From: Pseudomonadota bacterium
Lineage (GTDB): Bacteria; Pseudomonadota; Gammaproteobacteria; Steroidobacterales; Steroidobacteraceae
Direction of reading: 5' to 3'
NCBI GenBank assembly: GCA_021805865.1
Contig: JAJZDX010000016.1
Span: 1 to 64,000, forward strand
DNA length: 64,000 nucleotides
The position numbers and the translations under genes are program-made. Below are positions 9,709 through 19,590 of this stretch, one piece after another; position 1 is the stretch's first letter, and each line of letters opens with the position of its first letter. The notes beneath the pieces were generated by a model that had not been told where the DNA came from, made no database searches, and was given only the letters and a program-made list of their open reading frames with translations.

Positions 9709-10506
9709 TCAGCCCTCCCCGCCCATGCGGTATTTCTGCTCGGGATCGATGACGGCGATGACGCGCACCACGCATCCCTCGCCCTGCGGCCACCGCCACG
9801 GGAATGCCATGAAGGTGCAACGCTTGCCGGTGACAGCATCGAGTTCCCCGCCGACGTTTTCGATGCCGGGAATGCCCGCGCCGAGCATGATCTTGTGCGC
9901 CGGCTCCCAATAGGGGAAGTCGTCGAGGATATCGCGACCGGTCAACGCGCGGTATTCGTCGTTGAGATAGGCGTGCGATGGCCCGGGACCGTGATCGGCA
10001 ATCTTCGTGCCGAGCGGATGATCGAGCGCCTGCACGTCCACGCCAACCATCTTGACGCCGCGCTCCACAATCCACTCAGCGGCCTCTTTGTAAAGACCGG
10101 GTGAATAGGCGTAGTAGTTGTCGTTATCGCCAAGATTGTGATGACTGCCGGTGTTGATCATCAGAATGTCGCCGCGCCGGATAGTCGGCGTCGCCTTTTC
10201 CAGGTCGTCCGGCGTAATCACGCCCCACTTGCCTTTTGGGATTGACACGGCGACGCCGGTGCCGAAATAACGCCAGGGCTCGTAATCGGTCAGCGTCCTG
10301 CCGTTTTCGGTCACGTGGATCTGCGCGTCCATATGCGTGGAACGGTGCATGATCCCTTCATATTGCTGCACTAGCATGCCGTCCTTGGCATGATACTTGA
10401 GTGTGCGGATGTTGAGATTAGGGCTCGACGGCCATTGCGGTGCGCCGTGATAGATCCCGTTGCTGAGATCGTAATAAACGAGGCCGTTGTGGGCGTTGAC
10501 GGGCAT
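9709..10506 (-). CDS. PF04199 cyclase family metal-dependent hydrolase
   Basis: HRSTHMDAQIH metal-motif variant; LMINTGSHH; MVGVDVQALDHPLG. Confidence 0.8.
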   Translation of the reverse strand: MPVNAHNGLVYYDLSNGIYHGAPQWPSSPNLNIRTLKYHAKDGMLVQQYEGIMHRSTHMDAQIHVTENGRTLTDYEPWRYFGTGVAVSIPKGKWGVITPDDLEKATPTIRRGDILMINTGSHHNLGDNDNYYAYSPGLYKEAAEWIVERGVKMVGVDVQALDHPLGTKIADHGPGPSHAYLNDEYRALTGRDILDDFPYWEPAHKIMLGAGIPGIENVGGELDAVTGKRCTFMAFPWRWPQGEGCVVRVIAVIDPEQKYRMGGEG

Positions 10507-10517
10507 GATTCTCTCGC

Positions 10518-11327
10518 TCAGCCTCCGGTTCCGGTTTCGATGCGGTACCGGCCCGAGGGGTCGGTGAGTGCCATCAGCCGCACGGTGCACGCATCGCCGT
10601 CAGTCCAGCGCCACGGCGCCGCATGGATCGTGCAGCGTGTATTCAGCACCTGACCGATGTCGCCTCCGACATTCTCGATGGTGGGAACTCCGGCGGCCAG
10701 CAGCAGCCGGTGCGCGGGATTCCACTCCGGGAAATCCACCTTTGGATCGCGCCCGGTTTCATCCTGGTACTTCTTCGGCAATCGCTTCATCAGCGGGCCG
10801 CCTCGGTGCAGTCCGAGCGAAGTGGCGAGCGGATGGTCGATGGCGGGTGTATCGATACCGACGAGAATCGCGCCTTTGTCGACCAGCCATTTGGCCGCCT
10901 CTTTGGCGAGACCCGGCGCCTCACCGAAATATTCCTGGCTGTCGGAAAACTTCTCGTGCCAGCCCGTGACGATGAGCACGATGTCGCCCTTCTGCACCCC
11001 TGGCCGGGCCTGTTCGAGATCGGCTGCCGTCACCAGATCCCAGCGCCCCTTGCGGATCGAAAGGACCACGCCGCTGCCGAAGAAGCGGTAGATCGGCAGA
11101 TCGCCGACGAACGCACTGCCCTGAATGAGGTGGATGGGCGCATTGACGTGCGTCGACACGTGCATGTTAGTGACGATCTTTTGGCTCATCACCCCGTCAC
11201 GGGCATGATTGACGCCGCGCACGATCTGCACCTCCGCATCACCCGGCCACACTGGAACACCGTGGCCCCACTCGTGGCTCAGCTCTACGAACCGCAGTCC
11301 GGTTTCGGGCTCAATGCACTCCACCAC
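10518..11327 (-). CDS. PF04199 cyclase family protein (variant metal motif)
   Basis: HVSTHVNAPIH; VLIVTGWHEKF; LVGIDTPAIDHPLAT. Confidence 0.8.
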   Translation of the reverse strand: MVECIEPETGLRFVELSHEWGHGVPVWPGDAEVQIVRGVNHARDGVMSQKIVTNMHVSTHVNAPIHLIQGSAFVGDLPIYRFFGSGVVLSIRKGRWDLVTAADLEQARPGVQKGDIVLIVTGWHEKFSDSQEYFGEAPGLAKEAAKWLVDKGAILVGIDTPAIDHPLATSLGLHRGGPLMKRLPKKYQDETGRDPKVDFPEWNPAHRLLLAAGVPTIENVGGDIGQVLNTRCTIHAAPWRWTDGDACTVRLMALTDPSGRYRIETGTGG

Positions 11328-11451
11328 GTGTTGCCTCTTTCGCCGCTTGTGGCGCCTTAATGTCGGTCCGATCGTAGGCGCGCCTTCGCATGCCGTCTAA
11401 TGATTTCCGCGCGCCGATGCATAACTCGGAGCTATGGCTCATCCGGGAAGC

Positions 11452-12231
11452 TCAGGAGAGCACCAGCCGCATCAGCTCGTTCTGGCTGGAGATGCGCAGG
11501 CGCGCATACGCGCGCCGGCGGAACGTCAGCACGGTATTCAGCGAAATGCCGAGCTTCAGCGCGATGGCTTCAGAGAAAAATCCACGCACGATCAGCGCGC
11601 AGACCTCGAGTTGACGCCTGGGCATGCTGGGGCAGAGGTAGCGCAGGCGCTCCAGATACTCGAAGTCCTCGCCGCCGTCTGCCTTCGCGGCCCAGGCATC
11701 ATGGCGTGCGATGAGCGCAACCAGCGTATCCCCCGCCCCCGCGATGGCCTCCATGCCGCGGTCGAAGGTGCGGTTGCCGCGACCGCGGTACAAGTTCAGG
11801 CGGATAACGCTGTCGCCCGCACGGCGCATGATGGTAAGGCGGTTGATGAGCTTGATCGCTGCGTAGCAGTGCTCCCGATAGCGGGCATGAGGAATTTCCT
11901 CAGCGCCGATTACCATGGTGCGGCAGGAAGCTCCGGGCGCGGCATCGGGCACTACACGGTTGGCCGGATCAAAGCGCCAATAATCGGCAATGTACCGGTC
12001 TGCGATCTGGCGCGAGACCGGCACGTCGCCGACGTTTTCGGCAAAAATCAGCCGCGGCGCATTTGCGGCGCTGAATGCAAAGGACGTGACGCTGTGGCAG
12101 TCGGTGAATTTCCGCGCCACCTGAAAAAGCCGGCGCGAAAACTCCGGCCGCCCCAGCGCCGCGATGAGGTCCGGCATTTCCCCGTAGAAAGCACCTGCAG
12201 AGGCGTACGGTGACGAGCCTATCTCGATCAT
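11452..12231 (-). CDS. LuxR-type transcriptional regulator
   Basis: C-terminal HTH: CPSMPRRQLEVCALIVRGFFSEAIALKLGISLNTVLTFRRRAYARLRISSQNEL. Confidence 0.75.
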   Translation of the reverse strand: MIEIGSSPYASAGAFYGEMPDLIAALGRPEFSRRLFQVARKFTDCHSVTSFAFSAANAPRLIFAENVGDVPVSRQIADRYIADYWRFDPANRVVPDAAPGASCRTMVIGAEEIPHARYREHCYAAIKLINRLTIMRRAGDSVIRLNLYRGRGNRTFDRGMEAIAGAGDTLVALIARHDAWAAKADGGEDFEYLERLRYLCPSMPRRQLEVCALIVRGFFSEAIALKLGISLNTVLTFRRRAYARLRISSQNELMRLVLS

Positions 12232-12296
12232 CTTGTGCTCCTTCCCCGTTTGGGCTCCGCTGCGCCGGCGACGATCTCGCCATGGTCAGCCCGCTG

Positions 12297-13106
12297 TCAG
12301 GACATGCCCATGGCGATGTCGCCGAGGTTGACGTCCCTGGCTGCGTCGATGGTTTCGATGGTCCTGCTTTTGCCGTCCTTCTCGAATTTGAGCGAGAACG
12401 TACGCCCTTCCGGCAGACCCTCGAACCAGAAATCCCCGAAGCCGTCGGTTTCGACTTGGTAGGTCTCCCGGCTCGCCATGTCGGTCAGGGTGCAGGTGGC
12501 GCCGATGATGACTTCCTTCTCGATGGGGTCGTAGAGCGTGCCGGCCACGAAAGTCTTGGGTATATTGAGGTAAATCACGCGGCCCTTGCAGCCCTTGGGC
12601 TGCTCGCCCGCCTTCGCAATCAGGTCCTTGATCTCCTCTTCCTCGCCGAAATGCAGCGCCCCGCTGGCGCAGGCGTCCACGCAGCGCGGCACATCCCAGC
12701 CGTCATCGAGCAGATGGGCGCAGCCGGTGCATTTCTGCGCCAGGTTCATGCCTTCGTTGAAAAACAGCGCGTCATGCGGGCAGGAATCCGGACACAGCTT
12801 GCAGCCCGTACACTTGTCGGGATCGATGATGACGAGCCCGTCCGCCCGCCGGTAGATCGCCCCCGGAGCACAGATCTTCATGCATGGCGCATCCTCGCAA
12901 TGCATGCACATCTGGGGAAAGTACGACACCCGCACCTTCGGTACCGTGCCACGCGTGGTCTCCTTGAGGCGGATCCAAAACTGCCCGGTATCGGGCTGCG
13001 GGCGGGTATAGGGCATCCAGTCGTTGCCGACATGCTCGTCCTTGCAGGCAATCTGGCAGCAGTAGCAGCCGTTGCAAATATCCAAATCGAGAACGAAGGT
13101 TTTCAT
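12297..13106 (-). CDS. Transhydroxylase-type FeS small subunit (four complete 4Fe-4S motifs + C-terminal Cna_B/transthyretin-like domain)
   Basis: CNGCYCCQIAC, CMHCEDAPCMKIC, CTGCKLCPDSC, CTGC-x12-CVDAC; C-terminal IGATCTLTDMASRETYQVETDGFGDFWFEGLPEG. Confidence 0.85.
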   Translation of the reverse strand: MKTFVLDLDICNGCYCCQIACKDEHVGNDWMPYTRPQPDTGQFWIRLKETTRGTVPKVRVSYFPQMCMHCEDAPCMKICAPGAIYRRADGLVIIDPDKCTGCKLCPDSCPHDALFFNEGMNLAQKCTGCAHLLDDGWDVPRCVDACASGALHFGEEEEIKDLIAKAGEQPKGCKGRVIYLNIPKTFVAGTLYDPIEKEVIIGATCTLTDMASRETYQVETDGFGDFWFEGLPEGRTFSLKFEKDGKSRTIETIDAARDVNLGDIAMGMS

Positions 13107-15712
13107 TGCGCATCTTCCTGTTGAACGACCCAGGCTTCGAAGCGCAGGCCCGCCGCCGGATCGTATGGTCTTGCGAAAGCTTCGGGATTCGCCGCCCGCC
13201 ACTGGTCCCAGTCCTCGCCCGTGACTTTGGCGACCTCCACCAGATAGCCGCTGGTCGCCTGGCCCACCGCGTTCTTCGAGGTGGTGCCGGTGGGAGCGAT
13301 GGTGTTGATGGCGCCGCCGCGGTCCACTTTGCCGAGGATGATCGGATCGATGCGTGCGCCGTGATCGATATAGGCGACCCCCGGGCGCAGCCGCTCGGTG
13401 ACATAGGCGCCGCCGAGCACGATGCCGCGCTCGTTGAAGATCTTGATGATGTCGCCGTGCTGGATGCCGCGCTTGGCCGCCTCGGAAGTGTGGATCCAGA
13501 TCGGCTCGTATTTGTAGCCGTCGGGACCGGTGATCTTGCAGGTCGGCGCCTCGCGGGTCCAGGTGATGTCATCGCACTGGGCATGGACGCGCCAGTGCCC
13601 GTGGTTGGACATCAGCAGCAGCGGATAGGCCTTGGCGCGCGGACTGGTGAGCCGCTCGTCATGCATCTCGCTCTTCTCCACCCATTGAGGGCTGGGCGGG
13701 CGCTCCTTGTCGTGCGGAAAGTGCTTGGCCAGGCGCTCGGAATAGAATTCCAGCTTCTTCGAGGGCGTGCCGAGCGGATGCTTTTGCGGATCCTCGGCGA
13801 ACTTGCGCCAGCCGGGCAAGTCCTTTTCCCAGTCCTCGGCCACCTGGTAGAGGTAGTAGCCCTTCTCGCGAAACTCCTCCCAGCTGATCATCCGCTCGAG
13901 CTTCATGTAGCCGAAGACCTTCTTCTGAAGATCTTCGGTGGTGAGGCCCTCGGAGACCTGCTTGTCGTAGCCGAGCTTCCTGGCGATCTCGTAGACGATC
14001 TCGTAATCGCTCTTGGATTCGCCGATCGGCTCGATCGCCTTGTCGCACAGCATCACGTCGGCGAACTGGCCGCCCTGGCGCACGTTGGTGACGATGTCGT
14101 CCACTTCCATGTGTGTGTTGGCGGGCAGGATGATGTCGGAGAACAGGCAGTCGTTCTCCAGCCACGGATGCTGGGCGATGATGCATTCCACCTGCTCGCT
14201 GCGCAGCGCCTTCTCGGTGTCGTTGCCGCCGTTCCAGCAGGTGGTGCGGCAGGGGCAGTCCGTCCACATCATGCGGATGCGCGCGCTGTCTTTGCCGGCG
14301 ATGGGGAACTGGTACTCCATGAACTGGTTGGCGACATTGCCCTCGATGGAGCCTATGCCGTGGAACTTCAGCGGCTCCTCGGTGAGCAGATGGGTATGCA
14401 CCAGCGTCTTGGGCAGCGCCGATTCCTGCCAATTGGCGATCGACGACAAGGTCGGGATGGCGAGTCTTTCCTCGATTTCGGGATTGAAGAACGAGGTGCC
14501 GGCCAGGCCCTCCATGCGCGGCATCCCCCAGTAAGTCATCTGGTGCTGGTGCACGCCCGGCTTGCCGAGGCCCTGCATGCCGAGCAGGCACACCTCCATA
14601 CGCGCCGGCTCGTGCGAGTACGGCCCGCGCGTATAGCCGCCGCCGAAGTAATGCGCGATTGAGGTGCGCTTTTTCGCGAATTCGCGCGCCAGGGCCTTGA
14701 TGGTCCATTCCGGCACGCCGCATTTGGGCGAGGCCCAGGCCGGCGTCTTCGGCACGCCGTCGGTCTCGCCCATCACATAAGCGGAGAACTTGTCGAAGCC
14801 CACGACGTGGGTGTCCACATAGTCCTTGTCGTAGGTATCCTCCTTGATCCATGTGTAGGCGATCGCAAGCTGCATCGCCACGTCCGTATTCGGCAGCACC
14901 GGAATCCATTTGTTGGCATGCACGGCGGCGCCGTAGTTCAGATCCGGACAGATATACACCTGCTTGATGCCGATATCGCGCCAGAAATACATCAGCTTGC
15001 TGGCGAACTGGCCGGTGAATCCCCAGGGCGTGGTTTCCGGATCGCACCCCCAGAACAGGCACATCTCGGTGTGCTCGGTCGAGTCCTTCACGATGTTGGC
15101 CGCCGGCCAATACATGCCCTGGGTGCCCTGTCCCCAGACGTGCTTGGCGCCCCAGTACCAGCCTTCCCAGCTGTCCGGATTGCGCACCTGAAGAGTGAAA
15201 CCGCCCATGTGATCGAGCAGCAGGCCCGGCTGGCCATGCGGGGAATGAATCGTTTTGCACTCGCCGTGGCCGTCGCCCTGCATCAGGATGGCATTGACCC
15301 CGTATTTCGCATGGATGCGCCTGATCTCGTCGGCGATGATGGTGGTCACCTCGTCCCACGAGGCGCGGCGGAATTTGCTCTTGCCGCGGTTCTGCGGATT
15401 GCGCTCCCCGTGCGGGTCCCAATCAACGCGAATCAGCGGGTACTTGATGCGGTTCGGCGAATAGACCCGCTTCTTGTAGGCGAGCGAATACGGCGATGGC
15501 ATGGATTTCCATTTGGGCTCCAGCACCTTGCCATCCTTCTGGAACTTCCATGACCGCATCTTCTTGCTGTCGTACTTCTCGTCGAAGCGGAACGGCCGCA
15601 CGCGCAGCACCTTGCCGTTCTTCACATCGATCATGCCTTCGGCGCCACCACCGAGGTGCCCGCCTAATCCCAGGGACCGGTAAACCGTCTTGTCGCCTCT
15701 TGTGCCACCCAT
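13103..15712 (-). CDS. Molybdopterin oxidoreductase, pyrogallol transhydroxylase/resorcinol hydroxylase-like large subunit (copy 1)
   Basis: 869 aa; YPLIRVDWDPHGERNPQNRGKSKFRRASWDEV, NPDSWEGWYWGAKHVWG; ATGA overlap with the small subunit. Confidence 0.85.
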   Translation of the reverse strand: MGGTRGDKTVYRSLGLGGHLGGGAEGMIDVKNGKVLRVRPFRFDEKYDSKKMRSWKFQKDGKVLEPKWKSMPSPYSLAYKKRVYSPNRIKYPLIRVDWDPHGERNPQNRGKSKFRRASWDEVTTIIADEIRRIHAKYGVNAILMQGDGHGECKTIHSPHGQPGLLLDHMGGFTLQVRNPDSWEGWYWGAKHVWGQGTQGMYWPAANIVKDSTEHTEMCLFWGCDPETTPWGFTGQFASKLMYFWRDIGIKQVYICPDLNYGAAVHANKWIPVLPNTDVAMQLAIAYTWIKEDTYDKDYVDTHVVGFDKFSAYVMGETDGVPKTPAWASPKCGVPEWTIKALAREFAKKRTSIAHYFGGGYTRGPYSHEPARMEVCLLGMQGLGKPGVHQHQMTYWGMPRMEGLAGTSFFNPEIEERLAIPTLSSIANWQESALPKTLVHTHLLTEEPLKFHGIGSIEGNVANQFMEYQFPIAGKDSARIRMMWTDCPCRTTCWNGGNDTEKALRSEQVECIIAQHPWLENDCLFSDIILPANTHMEVDDIVTNVRQGGQFADVMLCDKAIEPIGESKSDYEIVYEIARKLGYDKQVSEGLTTEDLQKKVFGYMKLERMISWEEFREKGYYLYQVAEDWEKDLPGWRKFAEDPQKHPLGTPSKKLEFYSERLAKHFPHDKERPPSPQWVEKSEMHDERLTSPRAKAYPLLLMSNHGHWRVHAQCDDITWTREAPTCKITGPDGYKYEPIWIHTSEAAKRGIQHGDIIKIFNERGIVLGGAYVTERLRPGVAYIDHGARIDPIILGKVDRGGAINTIAPTGTTSKNAVGQATSGYLVEVAKVTGEDWDQWRAANPEAFARPYDPAAGLRFEAWVVQQEDAQ
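13124..15494. repeat. Long direct repeat, unit 1 (~2371 bp, apparently identical to 16105-18475)
   Basis: Constant offset of 2981 at every checked line; identity ends inside both coding sequences. Confidence 0.85.
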
Positions 15713-16074
15713 CGTCGACCTCCGCGATGTCTGACCTGTTACTTGCCTCTGCAGCAGCCGGCCTGCTCAGCCGGGGCAGTGCTGCGTCTCGCGTATTGCC
15801 GCCCGCCTAGCTCGTCTCACTCATGATCCAGTCAATGACGTCGCGAGCGGAACGCGCTTGAGCAGATTCCCGGGGGACGCCCCGTGACGGGTGCCGCCCA
15901 ACTGCCCATCCTGACAGTGGGGTGCCGTTTGCCAGTGTCGCTTGCGGCACCGGGGTTGCAGGCCTCAGAGGGCCGGTCTGTCCCCGCCCATCGTTCGCCG
16001 CTACGCGGCTCACCCGGGAAAATCTGCTCGTCGGCCGCGCTTCTACGTGGCAGCTCCGCAGCGGATGGTTCGAG

Positions 16075-18693
16075 CTAGGTGCGTGCATTACCTCTTTCCT
16101 CCTCAACGACCCAGGCTTCGAAGCGCAGGCCCGCCGCCGGATCGTATGGTCTTGCGAAAGCTTCGGGATTCGCCGCCCGCCACTGGTCCCAGTCCTCGCC
16201 CGTGACTTTGGCGACCTCCACCAGATAGCCGCTGGTCGCCTGGCCCACCGCGTTCTTCGAGGTGGTGCCGGTGGGAGCGATGGTGTTGATGGCGCCGCCG
16301 CGGTCCACTTTGCCGAGGATGATCGGATCGATGCGTGCGCCGTGATCGATATAGGCGACCCCCGGGCGCAGCCGCTCGGTGACATAGGCGCCGCCGAGCA
16401 CGATGCCGCGCTCGTTGAAGATCTTGATGATGTCGCCGTGCTGGATGCCGCGCTTGGCCGCCTCGGAAGTGTGGATCCAGATCGGCTCGTATTTGTAGCC
16501 GTCGGGACCGGTGATCTTGCAGGTCGGCGCCTCGCGGGTCCAGGTGATGTCATCGCACTGGGCATGGACGCGCCAGTGCCCGTGGTTGGACATCAGCAGC
16601 AGCGGATAGGCCTTGGCGCGCGGACTGGTGAGCCGCTCGTCATGCATCTCGCTCTTCTCCACCCATTGAGGGCTGGGCGGGCGCTCCTTGTCGTGCGGAA
16701 AGTGCTTGGCCAGGCGCTCGGAATAGAATTCCAGCTTCTTCGAGGGCGTGCCGAGCGGATGCTTTTGCGGATCCTCGGCGAACTTGCGCCAGCCGGGCAA
16801 GTCCTTTTCCCAGTCCTCGGCCACCTGGTAGAGGTAGTAGCCCTTCTCGCGAAACTCCTCCCAGCTGATCATCCGCTCGAGCTTCATGTAGCCGAAGACC
16901 TTCTTCTGAAGATCTTCGGTGGTGAGGCCCTCGGAGACCTGCTTGTCGTAGCCGAGCTTCCTGGCGATCTCGTAGACGATCTCGTAATCGCTCTTGGATT
17001 CGCCGATCGGCTCGATCGCCTTGTCGCACAGCATCACGTCGGCGAACTGGCCGCCCTGGCGCACGTTGGTGACGATGTCGTCCACTTCCATGTGTGTGTT
17101 GGCGGGCAGGATGATGTCGGAGAACAGGCAGTCGTTCTCCAGCCACGGATGCTGGGCGATGATGCATTCCACCTGCTCGCTGCGCAGCGCCTTCTCGGTG
17201 TCGTTGCCGCCGTTCCAGCAGGTGGTGCGGCAGGGGCAGTCCGTCCACATCATGCGGATGCGCGCGCTGTCTTTGCCGGCGATGGGGAACTGGTACTCCA
17301 TGAACTGGTTGGCGACATTGCCCTCGATGGAGCCTATGCCGTGGAACTTCAGCGGCTCCTCGGTGAGCAGATGGGTATGCACCAGCGTCTTGGGCAGCGC
17401 CGATTCCTGCCAATTGGCGATCGACGACAAGGTCGGGATGGCGAGTCTTTCCTCGATTTCGGGATTGAAGAACGAGGTGCCGGCCAGGCCCTCCATGCGC
17501 GGCATCCCCCAGTAAGTCATCTGGTGCTGGTGCACGCCCGGCTTGCCGAGGCCCTGCATGCCGAGCAGGCACACCTCCATACGCGCCGGCTCGTGCGAGT
17601 ACGGCCCGCGCGTATAGCCGCCGCCGAAGTAATGCGCGATTGAGGTGCGCTTTTTCGCGAATTCGCGCGCCAGGGCCTTGATGGTCCATTCCGGCACGCC
17701 GCATTTGGGCGAGGCCCAGGCCGGCGTCTTCGGCACGCCGTCGGTCTCGCCCATCACATAAGCGGAGAACTTGTCGAAGCCCACGACGTGGGTGTCCACA
17801 TAGTCCTTGTCGTAGGTATCCTCCTTGATCCATGTGTAGGCGATCGCAAGCTGCATCGCCACGTCCGTATTCGGCAGCACCGGAATCCATTTGTTGGCAT
17901 GCACGGCGGCGCCGTAGTTCAGATCCGGACAGATATACACCTGCTTGATGCCGATATCGCGCCAGAAATACATCAGCTTGCTGGCGAACTGGCCGGTGAA
18001 TCCCCAGGGCGTGGTTTCCGGATCGCACCCCCAGAACAGGCACATCTCGGTGTGCTCGGTCGAGTCCTTCACGATGTTGGCCGCCGGCCAATACATGCCC
18101 TGGGTGCCCTGTCCCCAGACGTGCTTGGCGCCCCAGTACCAGCCTTCCCAGCTGTCCGGATTGCGCACCTGAAGAGTGAAACCGCCCATGTGATCGAGCA
18201 GCAGGCCCGGCTGGCCATGCGGGGAATGAATCGTTTTGCACTCGCCGTGGCCGTCGCCCTGCATCAGGATGGCATTGACCCCGTATTTCGCATGGATGCG
18301 CCTGATCTCGTCGGCGATGATGGTGGTCACCTCGTCCCACGAGGCGCGGCGGAATTTGCTCTTGCCGCGGTTCTGCGGATTGCGCTCCCCGTGCGGGTCC
18401 CAATCAACGCGAATCAGCGGGTACTTGATGCGGTTCGGCGAATAGACCCGCTTCTTGTAGGCGAGCGAATACGGCCCCGGCATGGACTTCCATTTCGGCT
18501 CCAGCACCTTGCCACCTTTCTCGATTTTCCAGGTGCGGATCTTCTCGCGGTCATACTTCTCGTCGAAGCGGAACGGCCGCACGCGCAGCACCTTGCCGTT
18601 CTTCACATCGATCATGCCTTCGGCGCCACCGCCATAGAAGCCGCCCAACCCCAACGAACGGTAGACCGTCCTATCGCCTCTTGTCTCGCCCAT
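16075..18693 (-). CDS. Molybdopterin oxidoreductase, pyrogallol transhydroxylase/resorcinol hydroxylase-like large subunit (copy 2, no adjacent small subunit)
   Basis: 872 aa; identical to copy 1 over the central ~790 codons, different N- and C-terminal ends. Confidence 0.85.
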   Translation of the reverse strand: MGETRGDRTVYRSLGLGGFYGGGAEGMIDVKNGKVLRVRPFRFDEKYDREKIRTWKIEKGGKVLEPKWKSMPGPYSLAYKKRVYSPNRIKYPLIRVDWDPHGERNPQNRGKSKFRRASWDEVTTIIADEIRRIHAKYGVNAILMQGDGHGECKTIHSPHGQPGLLLDHMGGFTLQVRNPDSWEGWYWGAKHVWGQGTQGMYWPAANIVKDSTEHTEMCLFWGCDPETTPWGFTGQFASKLMYFWRDIGIKQVYICPDLNYGAAVHANKWIPVLPNTDVAMQLAIAYTWIKEDTYDKDYVDTHVVGFDKFSAYVMGETDGVPKTPAWASPKCGVPEWTIKALAREFAKKRTSIAHYFGGGYTRGPYSHEPARMEVCLLGMQGLGKPGVHQHQMTYWGMPRMEGLAGTSFFNPEIEERLAIPTLSSIANWQESALPKTLVHTHLLTEEPLKFHGIGSIEGNVANQFMEYQFPIAGKDSARIRMMWTDCPCRTTCWNGGNDTEKALRSEQVECIIAQHPWLENDCLFSDIILPANTHMEVDDIVTNVRQGGQFADVMLCDKAIEPIGESKSDYEIVYEIARKLGYDKQVSEGLTTEDLQKKVFGYMKLERMISWEEFREKGYYLYQVAEDWEKDLPGWRKFAEDPQKHPLGTPSKKLEFYSERLAKHFPHDKERPPSPQWVEKSEMHDERLTSPRAKAYPLLLMSNHGHWRVHAQCDDITWTREAPTCKITGPDGYKYEPIWIHTSEAAKRGIQHGDIIKIFNERGIVLGGAYVTERLRPGVAYIDHGARIDPIILGKVDRGGAINTIAPTGTTSKNAVGQATSGYLVEVAKVTGEDWDQWRAANPEAFARPYDPAAGLRFEAWVVEEERGNART
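16105..18475. repeat. Long direct repeat, unit 2
   Basis: See 13124-15494. Confidence 0.85.
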
Positions 18694-18746
18694 CGTCGAT
18701 CTCCGTTATGTCTGACCTTCTGTGTGAATACGCCGCACCGGTTGCC

Positions 18747-19505
18747 TCAGCCGAGGCTGAACCCCATCTCGCGCGAGATATCGGCCGCCGCGCGCATCAG
18801 CTCGTAGCCAAGCTTCTCCATGCGTTTGCCGAGCACGATCTCCGGCGTCTCCGAGACACTGAGCGCACCGACGAGCCGGCGATTGCGCCCGAACACCGGC
18901 GCGCCGAGCGCCGCGAGGCCGGGAATCATTTCCTCGCGAGTAATCGAATAGCCGCGTTCGCGCGCACTCTCGATGTCCTTGCGAAGCGCCGCGCGACTGA
19001 TCATCGAGTTCTTGGTGTGCACCACCAGTTCGACCTTGCCCAGGTAATCCTCCAGCTCCGCCGGATCCATGTTGGCCAGGATAGCCTTGCCGATGGCCGA
19101 ACAGTAAGCCGGAGTGCGGGGACCGATCTGATGCGAGAGGTAATCCTCCGAACGCGGCACGGCGAGATGAGTGATCAGAACCGAGCCATTCTCGAAGATG
19201 CCTATGCGGGCGGTGAGTCCTGTACGCGCCGCCAGATTCTGCGCCTGGCGCGCGCCTTTGACGTTGATTTCGAGGTTACCTACGTAGATCATGCCCAGCT
19301 CGAACAACCGGGGTCCCACGCCGTATTTTCGGCTGTCCGGATCCTGCTGCAGGAAGCCCTGCTGCTCCAGCGTCGTCACCAGCCCCCAGGCCGTACCCTT
19401 GTTCAGTCCCAGGGCGGCGGCGATCTCGGTCACGCCAAGCCGCTGCGGCGATCGGCAGAACAGCGAGATGATGTCCGTCGCCCGCTGTACCGACTGGATG
19501 TTCAT
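18747..19505 (-). CDS. IclR family transcriptional regulator
   Basis: SVQRATDIISLFCRSPQRLGVTEIAAALGLNKGTAWGLVTTLEQQGFL; effector domain YCSAIGKAILANM. Confidence 0.9.
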   Translation of the reverse strand: MNIQSVQRATDIISLFCRSPQRLGVTEIAAALGLNKGTAWGLVTTLEQQGFLQQDPDSRKYGVGPRLFELGMIYVGNLEINVKGARQAQNLAARTGLTARIGIFENGSVLITHLAVPRSEDYLSHQIGPRTPAYCSAIGKAILANMDPAELEDYLGKVELVVHTKNSMISRAALRKDIESARERGYSITREEMIPGLAALGAPVFGRNRRLVGALSVSETPEIVLGKRMEKLGYELMRAAADISREMGFSLG

Positions 19506-19590
19506 GGTCTTGCGCGCAAGTTCACGGTTCGGATGGCGCCCGGATATTGCAATACCCTGCAGCATGCCACGGGTCTCGTCGAGTTCCGGC

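Noticed and set aside
15713-16074. Possible small ORF between the two large-subunit copies (MHAPSSNHPLRSCHVEARPTSR...)
   Set aside because: No recognisable domain or clear RBS; listed only as intergenic sequence.
13106-17643. Long plus-strand ORFs (518 and 573 aa) antisense to the molybdoenzymes
   Set aside because: Shadow ORFs of GC-rich codon usage; the minus-strand frames have clear family motifs.
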